Position numbers and translations under genes: made by a program. The notes beneath the pieces were generated by a model, which was not told the DNA's origin, did not search any database, and saw only the letters and a list, made by a program, of their open reading frames with translations. Positions 1 through 11,047 of a DNA stretch of 40,475 nucleotides are shown here, piece after piece (positions within the stretch are counted from its first letter, which is position 1; each line of letters starts with the position of its first letter). Source of the DNA: Didymodactylos carnosus (taxonomy: Eukaryota > Rotifera > Eurotatoria > Philodinida > Philodinidae); NCBI GenBank assembly GCA_905250885.1, contig CAJNOQ010000825.1, forward strand, positions 1-40,475. The letters run 5' to 3'.

Positions 1-356
1 ACTTTACTTGTTATGTACGATTTGTACATAGTTGTACAGTTTCCGACTTACTCCCCAGTTTTTGAGCTCTAATTTTGATACAGCAACTTGATTTTTTTAC
101 CACCAAAAAATTTCTTCTGGCGCTAGGGAGAAAGATGCAAAATAAAAACGTCACGGCGTTACGGACTTTTTTGTCAAGCATATTTGAGGTACTTAACACG
201 ATGGTAAAGTTTTGATTTTCGCAGCTACCTGTGTTCTTTGTATATTTGATCGATCTGCGCAAAAATCAAGTTGCTGTATCAAAATTAGAGCTCAAAAACT
301 GGGGAGTAAGTCGGAAACTGTACAACTATGTACAAATCGTACATAACAAGTAAAGT
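1..356. mobile_element. Foldback (MITE-like) element with 96-bp perfect arms
   Basis: Bases 1-96 are the exact reverse complement of 261-356, leaving a 164-base centre with no plausible coding frame. This is the structure of a foldback or MITE-type non-autonomous DNA element. Because the left arm starts at the first base of the window, the element may extend outward and no target-site duplication can be assessed. The perfect arms suggest recent insertion or gene conversion between arms. Confidence 0.8.
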
Positions 357-1057
357 CAAAAACAAATACACCATTTTGTAGAAAATTCGATTTTCTGCAA
401 AAGTATATTTGTAGAAATTTGTTTTAAAAAATATTTTTGATTAAAAAAATCCCCAAAACCTGGTTTTGAACATACCTTCAGGTTTTGTAAAGTTGCGTCC
501 CTCAAAAAGACATTTTGTCGAGGAGGTGCTTGTTGGATCTTAGGGAGAATAGAGATGAAACTTGATCAGATCTTATCCAGATTCGAAAAAAGTTTTTCCA
601 AGACTTAAATAAGTAGAAAATCGTGGAAATTGATAAAACTGAGACTAGGGTAGTTGTGTCATAATAGGAGATTCTTTTCGGTGATACGTGATCCGACACT
701 GTTTTCGCCGTCCCGCCAATATCTGCTCCTTACTTCAAGCTAGTTGTTCGGTTTACTCCTACTGTTTCGTTAACGATCAAATAAATAACAAACTTTTTTC
801 TGTTGTAAAAGAACAGGACTGAATATCTTTGCGTCTTTTGGCGTTCTTACGGCAGGGACAGTTAGTTCAAGAAACGCTCCAGTTCTAAAACTCTCCTTCC
901 TCTATTTTGTTGTTTCAAAATCTGTATATTGATCAGGGTCTGAAAAGTGTTCTACTCTTTTGTGTCATCATTTGAATACAGTTAAGACGACAATTGGTCA
1001 TCGCTATTGAAAAGGCAACGGCATCGGAGCCATTCTGTTGTTTGAAAACAGGGCACC
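357..1057. other. Gene-poor stretch, nothing assignable
   Basis: AT-rich DNA with scattered stops in all frames. The two open frames of about 65 codons have no recognisable motif and no convincing splice context. Confidence 0.5.
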
Positions 1058-1321
1058 ATGGTGCCGGATAGAATCCCGCACAAAATCGTTTTGACCTACT
1101 TTTGGACATTTTAATAATGGTGGTAAACGTCATTGATTAATGTGGGATTTTGTGCAGGTTCTCAACGGCTAGTTTGGAGGTGTGAGGACATGATTTGGAA
1201 ACATCTCGCTCAGGGCTATCGAATGATGCTGGATAGAATCGCGCACAAAGTCATTTTGACCCACTTTTGACCAAATTACTAATGGTGATAAATGGCGTTG
1301 ATTAAACTGCATTCTGTGCAG
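1058..1321. repeat. Diverged direct repeat pair of about 100 bp
   Basis: Bases 1058-1157 and 1224-1321 are diverged copies in the same orientation. Both carry GGATAGAATC, a GCACAAA run, TTTTGACC, AATGGTG and a terminal TGTGCAG. The spacer is 66 bp. Each unit also has a short internal inverted pair (GCACAAAATC against GGATTTTGTGCA in the first copy). The origin is unknown; a decayed tandem duplication is simplest. Confidence 0.6.
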
Positions 1322-2847
1322 TTGTGTTTTTACAGTACGAGTAAGCATTTAATATTCGTAGGCTTTTGCTTTTAGTAGACATCTGGAATAAATTTATGTG
1401 ATGTTGTTAAGATAGCCATGTTCACAGTTTCTGCCCCCTGCATATATGCTTTTCAGATTCAACATATTTGATTAGCTGTTGCATTATCCAATCGAATATT
1501 AGTTTCGTCCGACTGGATGGTCCGATTCGTACGACGATCGTCGTGAGTTCTAACTGTGGGAATGTAGTATTGGGGTCCATATTCTCTTCTCTTTATCCAC
1601 GTGTTCTTCATTTTCCTTTTCTTTTTCTCTAGTGTGTCTGTTTTTTCTCGATGTACATATGTTGCATGCCCCTCGACAGCAGACGATCAACAGTCGGATA
1701 TCATGCAGGCGTGCAGTTTTCACCATTTGATAGAGGACTCCAAGGGACATCAATCTATATTGGAAATCGCGACTTAACCAGTGATCAGTGCTGGTCCATT
1801 TTTGACAACTAGTTTTGAAAACACTGTAATCATAATCTTTTGTTATCGATTTCGACTCCAAATTTGATCTCCGGATAGAGAAAATTGTCCTCTTTCAATC
1901 TGCTCAAGGCCGAGTCCGCTAGCTTGTTTCATTCCTGAGATATAAGCATGCTCCTGAGAGCCCCAAAATCGACCAAATGGCATCCAACCACGTTAAAATG
2001 GGTCCGATGCGACAAGAGCTCTCATTTAAAACTTCAAACTGTATATATTCAAAGAAGAAGAGTATTTTTCTGTCAGACTGTCGTTCAATTCAAAAATAAA
2101 GTAATTGTTTGTTCGCTTTTGACAGATCACTCAAGAGGATTAATTCGACGCTTCACAAGCTCAATAAGCTACTTCACGAATAGTTACATCTTTTGACCGA
2201 TCACTCACATGAGGTTCAGGAACTATTTTCACAGTAACGATTGAATGAGGTAGATCGATCTGAAACAATACAAACAAGAGAAAAACAACAATAACATGCG
2301 GTTCTAATGAATATTTCTCAACAAAAGAAGTAGTCTCAGTATAGAAATTAGTATCCATCTAATAAATTTTAACAATGTGCCCGCTAATAAAAGATTTCAA
2401 GCAGAAAACACAAAATTTGAAACAATTATTTAGATCAGAGAAGAAATGAAGGAGGCAATAACAGAGGTGAGATAGACACGATTTTTTTTGTCCATGGACA
2501 TTTTCGTATTGTTCATATCCGTCCATTGTCCATCGAAAAAGATTGTTTTTTGGACATGGACGATGTCCATGAATTTTTCATCTCTGGGCAACATATATTG
2601 TTCAATGTCTTCTAGAAAAAAGAATCTCATAGAATGTGTGCAGCTTGATGTAAATAATATCAAAAGCGAGGCTACAACTCAGGCAATTGAATTCGATCAT
2701 CAGGAATTGATTTACATCTCGATCAGATCTGTGTTTTTCCTTTAGACCAAAGTAACATCCACTAAGCATTAAATCTATGAGAGAAAAATGTTTTCTGTGC
2801 AAATTCTCTATAATAAGTTCTAGTTATCTATGAATAGTCTAATTTAG
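1322..2847. other. Gene-poor stretch with weak open frames
   Basis: No gene can be supported. A minus-strand open frame at 2161-2358 starts with ATG, has a hydrophobic stretch near residues 22-33 and a possible donor (CAT then GTGAGT), but has no family signal. A plus-strand frame ending at 2745 has a codon-like second half (about 2600-2735) that could be an exon of the gene called just downstream. A TGTCCATGGACA palindrome and related copies lie at 2488-2575. Confidence 0.4.
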
Positions 2848-3709
2848 CCAAAGAAGATTGAAATTTATTTGCCTGATAAAAAATTAAGCACCTTGACCGG
2901 TGGTTAGGAAGAAAACTGCAGTCGCAAGTCTCCGATGTCCGAGTGCAAATGATTGTAGGACAAAAAGACTTTAAGGGCAGTTTTCTAAAATTTACTTGAG
3001 CTTTTTGTCAGATTATGATTTGTACATGTTATCTACTTTAAAATTCAAACTCCAAGTTCTCCTATGTCTTTTTGCTATAAGTTACAAAATTTTGTGGTTT
3101 TCAAATTGAACGCCGTAGAAACAGACAATGAACAATGCTTTTTCGATTGAGAGATTGAAACAAGTGTACAAAATTATCCTTTTCATTATAAAAAAGAGAC
3201 CAAGTGGTATGGAAAGCCTGATGAAATGCCGATTTTTGACTTCGAAAGTACAAAGGAAGATACTCTCAGGCAGGTAACAATGAACTGATATACTTTGATG
3301 TAAAATTTATGCTAATTTCGAAGTTTGTATGCAGAATTGCACAGATAACAGCATTTATAAACCAAGATATTTGGCTATTGTGAGTCGTAAATACAGACGC
3401 CGAGAAACGAACACGATATTATTAGATTCTTTAAGGCTTTAGTATACATATTTTCCTCTTCTTTCCGCTGCCTACACCACTTATACTTTTATTATAAGTG
3501 CGCATGCTAGGTGGTCCCACATATGTGAATGAGATACTTTGAAATGATCAGATGAATCATTTAATTATTTTCAGGCTTTCTTGTATAATTAACCGATGAA
3601 TGAATCTTCAACTAAACTGTAGAATCGCAAAACAAAGAGAGAATACAAAAGCTCATATGTTGATGAAATATTGCCATACCGCTCAGAAAGCGACTTGCAA
3701 ATTTTGTAA
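2848..3709 (+). CDS. Candidate spliced gene, 3' part, unknown function
   Basis: I do not recognise the product. Four segments join in frame through GT...AG introns: 2848-2899, 3152-3273, 3335-3379 and 3623-3709, with introns of 252, 61 and 243 nt. The donors are GTGGTT (weak), GTAACA and GTGAGT. The predicted tail is about 100 residues, charged and rich in Lys, Glu and Tyr, including the stretches KKETKWYGKPDEMP and KREYKSSYVDEILPYRS. It ends with TAA at 3707-3709, and AATAAA follows at 3730-3735. The third segment also reads through its donor to a TAG at 3440-3442, so a shorter form is possible. No first exon was found upstream. The evidence is frame continuity, splice consensus and the poly(A) signal only; chance remains possible. 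Confidence 0.4.
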
Positions 3710-3735
3710 CAGTGTACAAATTCAATATCAATAAA

Positions 3736-4647
3736 CATTCTATGTAACAGAATTCATTTGGGAATATTATACAAATCTAATCAAAACTTTTTATAAGAAA
3801 AGTTAGTAGCAAGACAGATGTGAGGTGTTTAAGCATGTTTCATTATTATTCAGCACATTGCAATAAGAAGACAAACAACCAAGAAAGTGCAGATCATTCT
3901 TGTTTATGTCGTTTTTCGCCAATATTATCTAAATTATATGCTCTCTATTTTACCTGTTATCAATTGTTTCTGACCTTTAAAATAAGGAGACATTGTATTT
4001 ATTCTTGATAGCTGTAATAAAAAAAAGGAACTGTTTGCAGAATAAGTTAAATCTTTTAACAGCGAAAGAAACAAATATGTGTAATACTGCATTCAAATCA
4101 TCCTATTTATTGTGAAAACGTATCAAATTATAACGTAGAAATTAATCAATACACAAAAAGTACGTTTTGTAATATATTTTTTCTATATTCTTTACTGATA
4201 TTTTTACAATAAACGAAGTGATAAAACTTTCGTGGCCCGTATCTGCACGTTTTTACTACGAGTAGATAATCGCTGCGATAGACATCAACACTGCAACTAT
4301 CCTTACACGTGGACTGTGCATTCATGAAGATACATTATGTTGTACTGTTCTGAATCATGGAGGTTATGTGGATTATTGTAATAGTGAGATGAGATAGAAA
4401 TGCCTGTTTTGCTCTGAGAAGCACACTTTGACCTGGTTCGCTGCTGATCTTGAGATAAGAGATGCAGTCATAGTTTAGATCATGTGGTTCCACAAATATA
4501 TGGTGTTCCAAAATATGTGTGATGGGAGGCAGATTTACCGAAAAATCTGAGAATAGTTAGATCTACATCCCGTGGCTTTATTTTTGTCAATGAAGCGTAC
4601 GTGGGCAGCTCTCGCAGTCTCACCTTAAATAGATTTTATAAATAGTA
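3736..4647. other. Gene-poor stretch, nothing assignable
   Basis: AT-rich DNA. The only open frame above 60 codons (3820-4008) has no motif or splice context. No repeat was noticed before the element that starts at 4648. Confidence 0.5.
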
Positions 4648-4993
4648 GAGCCCAGGACATTGAAAACTGCCAGGTTAACTAACAATTAATTGCCGGTTAA
4701 TTGCCAGTCGACAGTCAGTTTACTGGCTGTTTTTAGATCGATCAGACAGTTTTTAGGTGATTTTTGATGGTTTGGATGGATAAATGGGTGGTTTTTCAGC
4801 TGCCTAAAAGCTGCCAGTAAACCGCATTCTCATATATCGAATTTTCATGAGAAGCTTGATCGTTAAAGCTTATTTACAGCCAGTTAACTGGCTTTTTTGT
4901 GAAAAACAAAAACAAAACGAGCCCATGGTCACATACTACCACAGAAAAGAAATGGTCTAAAAACTGTCGGTTTACAACCTGTTCACTGTCTGG

Positions 4994-5409
4994 TTATATC
5001 GCGTCCTAGCGCTCATAACTTTGAAGGGAGTCTTCTAAAGCGTCCCAAAAAAAAGCCGATTTTAAGCTGAAATCGCTTGATCTAAAAACTGTCTGGTTTA
5101 TTGACCGTTTTTAGGTCTTAAAATATTGCTGTGTAAAAATGAGCAGTAAACGGTAAAGTCAAAAGAACAGGCAGTTAACTGTCTGTAAATGGGCCATTAA
5201 CCACACAGTTAAATGACTGTTTTTTGGCTTTACCGTTTACAGGAAGTTATTAGACAAATTTTTGCAAACACCAGAACGACCAATAAACTAAAGGGATGGA
5301 CACAATGGAGGACTCGGGTCTTATATCACGTCCTAGCGCTCATAACTTTGAAGGGAGTCTTCTAAAGCGTCCCAAAAAAAAGCCGATTTTAAGCTGAAAT
5401 CGCTTGATC
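4994..5409. repeat. 89-bp direct repeat pair inside the element
   Basis: Bases 4994-5082 and 5321-5409 are 89-bp copies in the same orientation with one mismatch. A shorter related string (GGTCTTCTAACG) recurs near 6250. The near identity contrasts with the diverged CAGTTAAC motifs around them, so this duplication inside the outer element is probably recent. Confidence 0.85.
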
Positions 5410-5482
5410 GATAGTTTGCACTGTGTACAAAGCTGTGTACGCACACACTTCTTTTTGTCTAGCAGCTGTATATTCATTTTAA

Positions 5483-6157
5483 CCCAGGTCGGCCATTAAC
5501 CCCGGCGTCAGGATCCTGCTGGATCCAACATCGGAACATGCCGGAAGTTGGTGGAATTCGGTAAAATCCGGCAGCAACCATACCGGATCATGCCGGAAAT
5601 CCGTTGCTCGGAATTCGTGCCGGAAGATGTTGGAAAAGATCCGACCGAATCCGACATCTTCCGGTCGATGAATCGGATTTCGCTGGATTTAGCAGAATGT
5701 GACCAATTTTAAGGTTAGAAATAGTCTTACATTTTTTCCTTCATTTTCTAGTGGTTCTTCTCTCTGTTCATTCAGATAGTGGAGGAGTCCGCTAGCTAGG
5801 ACGTGTATAACACGTCCGTTGAACAGTGTGAGCGATGCTCACATTGTTAAGAATTCGAGAAGAACAACTTCTCATTTTTCATTTTCTGCAGTATCGTATT
5901 TAAAGTGCTCCTGTCGTGAAACAAAACGGTGAATATATTATCCACACTGGAAAGAAAAAAAAATAAAGTGCACATCACAGGATTCGTCGATTTCCAGTCA
6001 CTGAAAATTAACGGATCCGTCTGGTTCCGGATCCTCCAGAAAAAAATATCGGAACGCGAAGGAATTGAGCAGATTCCGTTCTCCGGATCCGGTCGGGCGT
6101 CCGATCTCCGGAAGTAAAAGGATCCGCCAGGATCCGATCGGGTGAATTCGACCTGGG
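5483..6157. mobile_element. Nested CCGGAT-rich element with CCCAGGTCG termini
   Basis: CCCAGGTCG at 5483-5491 is matched inverted by CGACCTGGG at 6149-6157. The two ends (5505-5700 and 6005-6145) carry many variants of CCGGA / GGATCCG / ATCCGG, making this stretch visibly more GC-rich than its surroundings. The middle holds three consecutive hairpins. Open frames of up to 123 codons cross it on both strands but merely follow the repeats. The left flank ends in TTAA, the right flank does not, so a TTAA target site is unproven. It sits inside the larger 4648-6465 element. Confidence 0.6.
5799..5873. other. Three consecutive hairpins
   Basis: Three inverted repeats follow one another in 75 bp: 5799-5817 (stem GGACGTG, loop TATAA), 5822-5848 (12-bp stem with one mismatch, 3-base loop) and 5857-5873 (stem GAGAAG, loop AACAA). 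They lie at the centre of the nested element, where no coding frame is credible. A structured RNA or a recombination-related DNA structure are both possible; nothing identifies a known RNA family. Confidence 0.6.
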
Positions 6158-6465
6158 AACAGCTGAGGGAAAAGACGAACGCAAAGATTAGTGTTTGATT
6201 GAACCTCAAAATCAACATATTTTAGGGTCAAAAAGTCGATAAAAGAAGGGGGTCTTCTAACGTGGTTTTTGCGTTACGAATTCAAGAAGGGTCTTGTAAC
6301 AGGGGGATCTTTTATCGTAGGGGGGGTCCTCTATAGTGTCCATCCCTTTAGACAGTTTTTAGGTGGTTTTAAACAGTTAGCAGGTTGTCAACTGGGAGTT
6401 TTTAAGCAGACTGTAAACTGGCAGTTAATGAGCAGTTTACTACCCATCTTTTTTCTCCTGGGCTC

Positions 6466-7323
6466 AACGTGAATGGAGTCTCCAGTACAATGACTATTCT
6501 GTTCCAGATATATAAATACCAGCGCATATCTCGATGAGTGGATATGCATCGTAATATATTTATGACAAACATATAGTTTCCGATATTATGTCTACCTAAA
6601 ATATACTTTATCTAGCTAGCATATTTGAAATAGCAGCCTTGAAGTTTACTGGATTTCATAATGGATAAACACTGGAAAAGTTGAAAACTTGTACATTCAC
6701 GAATATCACACATTTCGGAAAACCTCTTTATTTATGAAGTTATTAACCACTAAAATTTGAGCAAACAACATAGTAGCTATACTTTATAACAATAGAACTC
6801 TGTTAGTTAAAACCATGAATATGCGAATAGTTGACGTTTCCAAAGAATGCTTTCTACTGTATGCACACTACTGACTAAATGTAATTATACACTTTTGATT
6901 TCTAGTGAATGACACAACTCCGGTTTATCCAGCAGAAACCACATCCGATGTATGTTCGTATGAATAAAAGTCTTTCTCTCATGATTAACTTTATTTGACA
7001 CTTATAAGTTACTGGAACAGTCTTCCACAACTACGAATATAATAGAAACCACAGTAATCACTGTATGTATGGGTACTGAACAATATTTTCTCGAACTATA
7101 TTAATATAAATTTCCACTAACAACAAACATATTACACTGAAAATTACATGTGTCCCATACGCTCACGTAAGGATCTTCTTTCGGTATGATGCATGCTCAT
7201 TTTCAATGCAGAGTAACCCATTGGTATTTTTTGAACAGAGTTTGAACGCAGCAAGAAAAAAGTACTATCTTTTGAGCAAATGACGGACAATATTTTTTGA
7301 CATTTTATAGTTTGTTTCACAGC
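6466..7323. other. Gene-poor stretch, nothing assignable
   Basis: AT-rich DNA with frequent stops on both strands. No repeat, RNA or exon pattern was recognised. Confidence 0.5.
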
Positions 7324-7973
7324 ACTTTCGTCCCCATACCCCTTCGTCATCGAGCAACGCTGAACTTTCGCCACACGACGAAAAATTCTGTTTCCAGTAG
7401 CGAAAGTTTAGATATGTTTACATAGTGGTTACGAAACTTAACCCCTTTTGTGACGAAAGAGTCTGGTTTTTTAGACAGGTGGCACGGTACTTTCGTCATA
7501 CGTTGCATGAAACGGCTGCGATGAAATCAAGGTTGTAGTGCAAAGTTCATTAGTCCAAACAGGAGTTAGCTTCTTGCTTTTTCCGTTACAAACATTGCAT
7601 TTTCTTAGCGAAACGCCTAAAAAGCCCTTTTGAACTCTTTTTCTAAAATCAAAATATCAAAATCAAACGTCTGTTGCGTTTCGGAGTAGTTCGATCTGAA
7701 GTAGATCAGCAGTCCAAATCGCACTAGTCCAAACGCAAGCAGTTCTTTCACAGTCAATAAGAATGGTATATAAATGTGAGAAAAACGACAAAATAAAGCG
7801 TTTTTGTACACATAAACTTTCGTCACACGTTATATCGTACTATTTTACCGTTATGCTATTAGTATGACGACAGTTCACCACTTTTGTGACCAAAGTATGG
7901 GATGGTACTCCCCCAAAAAATGTCATACACTTTCGTCACGTGTGATGAAAGTTCTTTTTTCTATATGACGAAA
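7324..7973. repeat. Cluster of TTTCGTCA / TGACGAAA motifs
   Basis: Five exact copies of TTTCGTCA or its complement lie at 7451, 7491, 7818, 7931 and 7966, with several one-base variants at about 7326, 7343, 7372 and 7400. One pair forms a near-perfect 24-bp palindrome at 7929-7952. Motifs occur in both orientations. The pattern resembles subterminal repeats of a degraded DNA element, but I could not find clean terminal inverted repeats. Open frames here are not convincing. Confidence 0.6.
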
Positions 7974-9338
7974 GTATATCGACAACTCTGCTAAAATATT
8001 ACACTTCTTACAAGAACCGCTTCATTTGGATCCATGAACTTTTTTTACTGCTCTCCATAAGGCCCAACCTCATAGGCTCAGCTTAATATACTGTACTCGA
8101 CAAAGGGAGGAAGTTACGTGTGGGAAAAAATTTCTAAACCAAGGAATTGCCGAAGTAAAAATAATTTACGGAAAATAAACTTGCAGAATATATGAAAATA
8201 AGGTGATTTACTTGATGAACAGAAAACTCATTCTATAAGTCTAGAAATGTTTCCGTACACGTACCTCGAGTTTCTCTACAAACTGATGATATCACAACAT
8301 TTTAAGCTGAGACTATGGGTTTAGGCCTCTGCAGATCAATTTTGTGTAAAAAACCTCATGGGCCCTAATGAATATCGAATTCATGATCAACATCACAAAT
8401 TGCCCTAGAAAAACGAGGTTTAATCAGAGAGGGTTTTAATCACCTTGGAAAGTTTTCTCGTTAGTTATTTTAAAAACATTAACTATCAATATTTTTTCTT
8501 CAAAACTAACCATGGTTTGGATGAAAATTTAAAACTGAAAAGTATAAAGAATTATTTTCCATCATGCAAAATTATGATATGTTCATCCTGAAGAAGGAGC
8601 ATATAGTTGTAGAACGGAATAACTTTTGTTTGCCGACCTACTCTGCTTTTATAACAAAAATAATCAATCAACAACAATGATTAACACGATGAATAGATGG
8701 AAAAGACGACCACTAAGTGTGTCGGACAATACACTATTCTCACTTCGACTGACATAAAGTCCTGATCAGAAGAATAATTTACCTAAGACGTGGAAATAAA
8801 AGATTTCGCAAGTTAGCAGAATGGATTTCGGAAAGAAAAAAAAAGACAGAAAATATCTCAAAGTATAATCAATTAATTAATAGGAAAGAATGTCATATTC
8901 ATATTCATTCGACCGTCCGAGTAGAGTAGTCTGTGGTAAAATGATTCTTTACTATAGAACCTGTTACAACACTTTGTTTTCTAGTCTCGCTGTAATGTTA
9001 ATTTATTTTTTTATGTTATATATTGTTATTATAGTACATCTATATGTAGTCGATGTGCCGGTGTTCAATGTATCTTTTCGATAAACCGAAAGGAAATCGT
9101 GATCCACTCTACTAATTTTTCGAAAACTTTTCTGATTTTATCTATTTTAAATATTTTTTAGCATTTTCAGCTTAGAATCTTCTGCTTTATGAATATTTTC
9201 TTTATGAGAAATTTTTCTTAATTCATACTAATGTTCTTTTTCTCTAAATATAATCACACGGAACAGATAAGCTCCTACCACTAACAGTGGATCAAGAGCT
9301 TCTCACGTGTTTAAAGAAGTAAGTTTTCTTCTTTTGAG
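7974..9338. other. Stretch upstream of the membrane-protein gene
   Basis: It should contain the missing 5' exons of the gene at 9339-10044, but none could be fixed. The only notable frame is 8890-9084 (+), 64 codons with a hydrophobic stretch. GTAAGT lies at 9320-9325, too close to the acceptor at 9338 to be its donor. Confidence 0.4.
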
Positions 9339-10044
9339 GATGCCATAACTACGACAGTCTCCACCATAAACAATGACTCAAGCACTACGATCAGTTCGAC
9401 AATCAGTTTGACGATCAGTTCGACGATCAGTTCGACGATAGATATCAATACTACAATATCTTCAACAAATACAAGTGGCTCGCCTTCTCGTCCCGGTCTT
9501 AGTGGTGGTGAGATTGCAGCCATCGTTATCTGTTCGCTTATTGGTGTTGCAATCATAATTGGTGGACTCATAGCTTATTTTAAATTTCGAAAACAAATTC
9601 GTGACCGTTGTTTTAAAAAGAAAAATTCATCAGCCATAAAGGTATGTTAGATACCATCTTTACTGTACTGTTATCTTTTTGTTGCATTTTAAGTACATTG
9701 CTAAGGACGAGGGTAATTTTGATCAACCTTCAAGAAAAGTCCCATCGGTAAGTGCTAGTTTATCACACATTTTTTGTCTGTTCGAGCCACACTAGTGCAA
9801 GAACGAACTAAAAGACTTAACACATTCTGCTTTTCTTATTTAAAACCTTAATACGGTAACTGACTCAACTTTATTTTCTTTTCTTTTCAAGACATCAGAC
9901 GAATACTTAGAAGCAGATGCACCAGCAAATCATTTAAGGGTATATATTATCAATGAACTAATTTTTAGAAATACTAGCCGATGATTTCGTTTATTTCAGT
10001 TTCAACCATCTTCTGCTCCACCATTACCTGCGCGAAGACGCTGA
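9339..10044 (+). CDS. Single-pass membrane protein, 3' exons, 5' end not found
   Basis: Four exons join in phase 0: 9339-9641, 9694-9747, 9892-9939 and 10000-10044. The introns are 52, 144 and 60 nt, with GTATGT, GTAAGT and GTATAT donors and pyrimidine-rich acceptors. The 149 visible residues run from a Ser/Thr-rich outer region (about 1-58, mucin-like, with four 12-bp repeats), through one membrane helix (about 59-81), to a basic stop-transfer (FKFRKQIRDR) and a cytoplasmic tail with DEYLEA and a C-terminal PPLPARR, which fits the PxxPxR SH3-ligand pattern. This is type I topology. A stop at 9312-9314 means an acceptor is needed, and the best is at 9337-9338. No upstream ectodomain or signal-peptide exon was recognised, so the gene may be longer or 5'-truncated. 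AATAAA follows at 10267. A receptor or adhesion role is only inferred. Confidence 0.75.
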
Positions 10045-10266
10045 ACCAATACCCTAAAATCAGTTGAATTTATTACTGTAGAAGAGCACTTAAAACTACA
10101 CGCAAATCACTCAGTCAAGCTGTGCATCTAGTTTATAAAGAATTTTTCTGAAACAATCACAGACAGCAGAGGCTCATCAACAAACTTTTGCATAGAGAAT
10201 GATCGTTATAATCTAAGTATTATTCAACTTTTCTTACCACGTTTTTAATTGATAGATAATTAAGTA

Positions 10267-10272
10267 AATAAA
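10267..10272 (+). promoter_or_regulatory. Poly(A) signal AATAAA
   Basis: A canonical AATAAA lies about 220 bases after the stop of the membrane-protein gene, on the same strand. Confidence 0.5.
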
Positions 10273-11039
10273 GTACATACTCAATCTGAATTTTTATTCT
10301 TTTAAAACATGCATACACGTTCGTAAGTCAACAAACTATGCAGATGACTAAGACCGAAAAAAATTAAATTATCTCTGATGAACAGTTTAATTAATTAGTT
10401 AATTCCCGTGAGCTTCGTTACGATCATACAAAGATGATTTTTTTATTTTTGAGATTTCAAAACGATGATCCTGCTTAAGTATTTTCAGTCTCCTGATTTC
10501 TATTGATCTTTCTCAAGCCGAAACAAAAAAACAGAATTATTTCCGCGTATTCTTTTCGACAATTTTAAAAAAAAATATGTAATTTTGCCCAACAGTTAAT
10601 TAGATTACTCTCATTTTGAAGAGGACACTCTGGACTATCAATCTACGAAAATAGTCAGTTTAACCCTATGAGAAGATCTGAAAATCGACCGGGTTTCCCA
10701 ATGAACTCCTAGAAAATCTGTTTTAAGAAACCTTTCTGAAAATATTTGTGCTGATGAAAATATCTCCTCATGTTCTCTCTTTCGCAAGCCTCTATCTTAT
10801 ATCTATCAAAAGTTATTCAAAAACAACCAGAACTCTTATAATTTGAAAAAGACAGTACCGCTTGTCCAAAGGTAATGCTGTGACATTTCTGACATAGTAA
10901 TTTGCATTTTTCTCGAAAACTGTAGGTACTAGAAAGATCGTTCTGACGCCATTCGACACAGCTCACCAAACTCCACTTACAATATAAAAATGAAGATTTT
11001 CGATTCAAGACTCAAGCTTCCAGAAAGATTTTTCTGCGA
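10273..11039. other. Gene-poor stretch left of the hAT element
   Basis: No gene supported. The DNA just left of the element continues on its right side at 12772, so 10900-11039 and 12772 onward were contiguous before the insertion. Confidence 0.5.
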
Positions 11040-11047
11040 GTAACGCT

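Larger units (their letters stand above)
4648..6465. mobile_element. Non-autonomous DNA element with GAGCCCAGGA termini
   Basis: GAGCCCAGGA at 4648-4657 is matched by its reverse complement TCCTGGGCTC at 6456-6465. Both terminal zones are packed with short variants of CAGTTTAC / CAGTTAACTG / CAAACTG (roughly 4660-5250 and 6345-6445), like the subterminal transposase-binding repeats of non-autonomous DNA transposons. No transposase frame is present. The flanks show no clear target-site duplication. A second element (5483-6157) and an 89-bp direct repeat pair lie inside. The superfamily is not assignable. Confidence 0.6.

Noticed and set aside
1550..1861. 103-codon minus-strand open frame
   Set aside because: It opens at TTG, not ATG, has no motif or splice support, and its second half is a low-complexity Lys/Glu run.
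3600..3734. A 44-codon ATG frame with KAHMLMKYC and CKFC resembling part of a BED zinc finger
   Set aside because: An overlapping frame from the acceptor at 3621-3622 is more protein-like, joins upstream exons in phase and ends before AATAAA. The Cys/His spacing of the BED reading is incomplete.
5847..6231. Open frames of 62-123 codons on both strands
   Set aside because: They run along the CCGGAT repeats of the nested element on both strands, so they reflect repeat composition.
8890..9084. 64-codon frame with a hydrophobic stretch, considered as signal/first exon of the membrane-protein gene
   Set aside because: Its stop precedes 9339, and no donor was found that would splice in frame to the acceptor at 9338.
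9320..9338. A GTAAGT...TTTTGAG interval as an intron
   Set aside because: Only 19 nt, far too short to splice. The acceptor may be real but the donor is probably coincidental.
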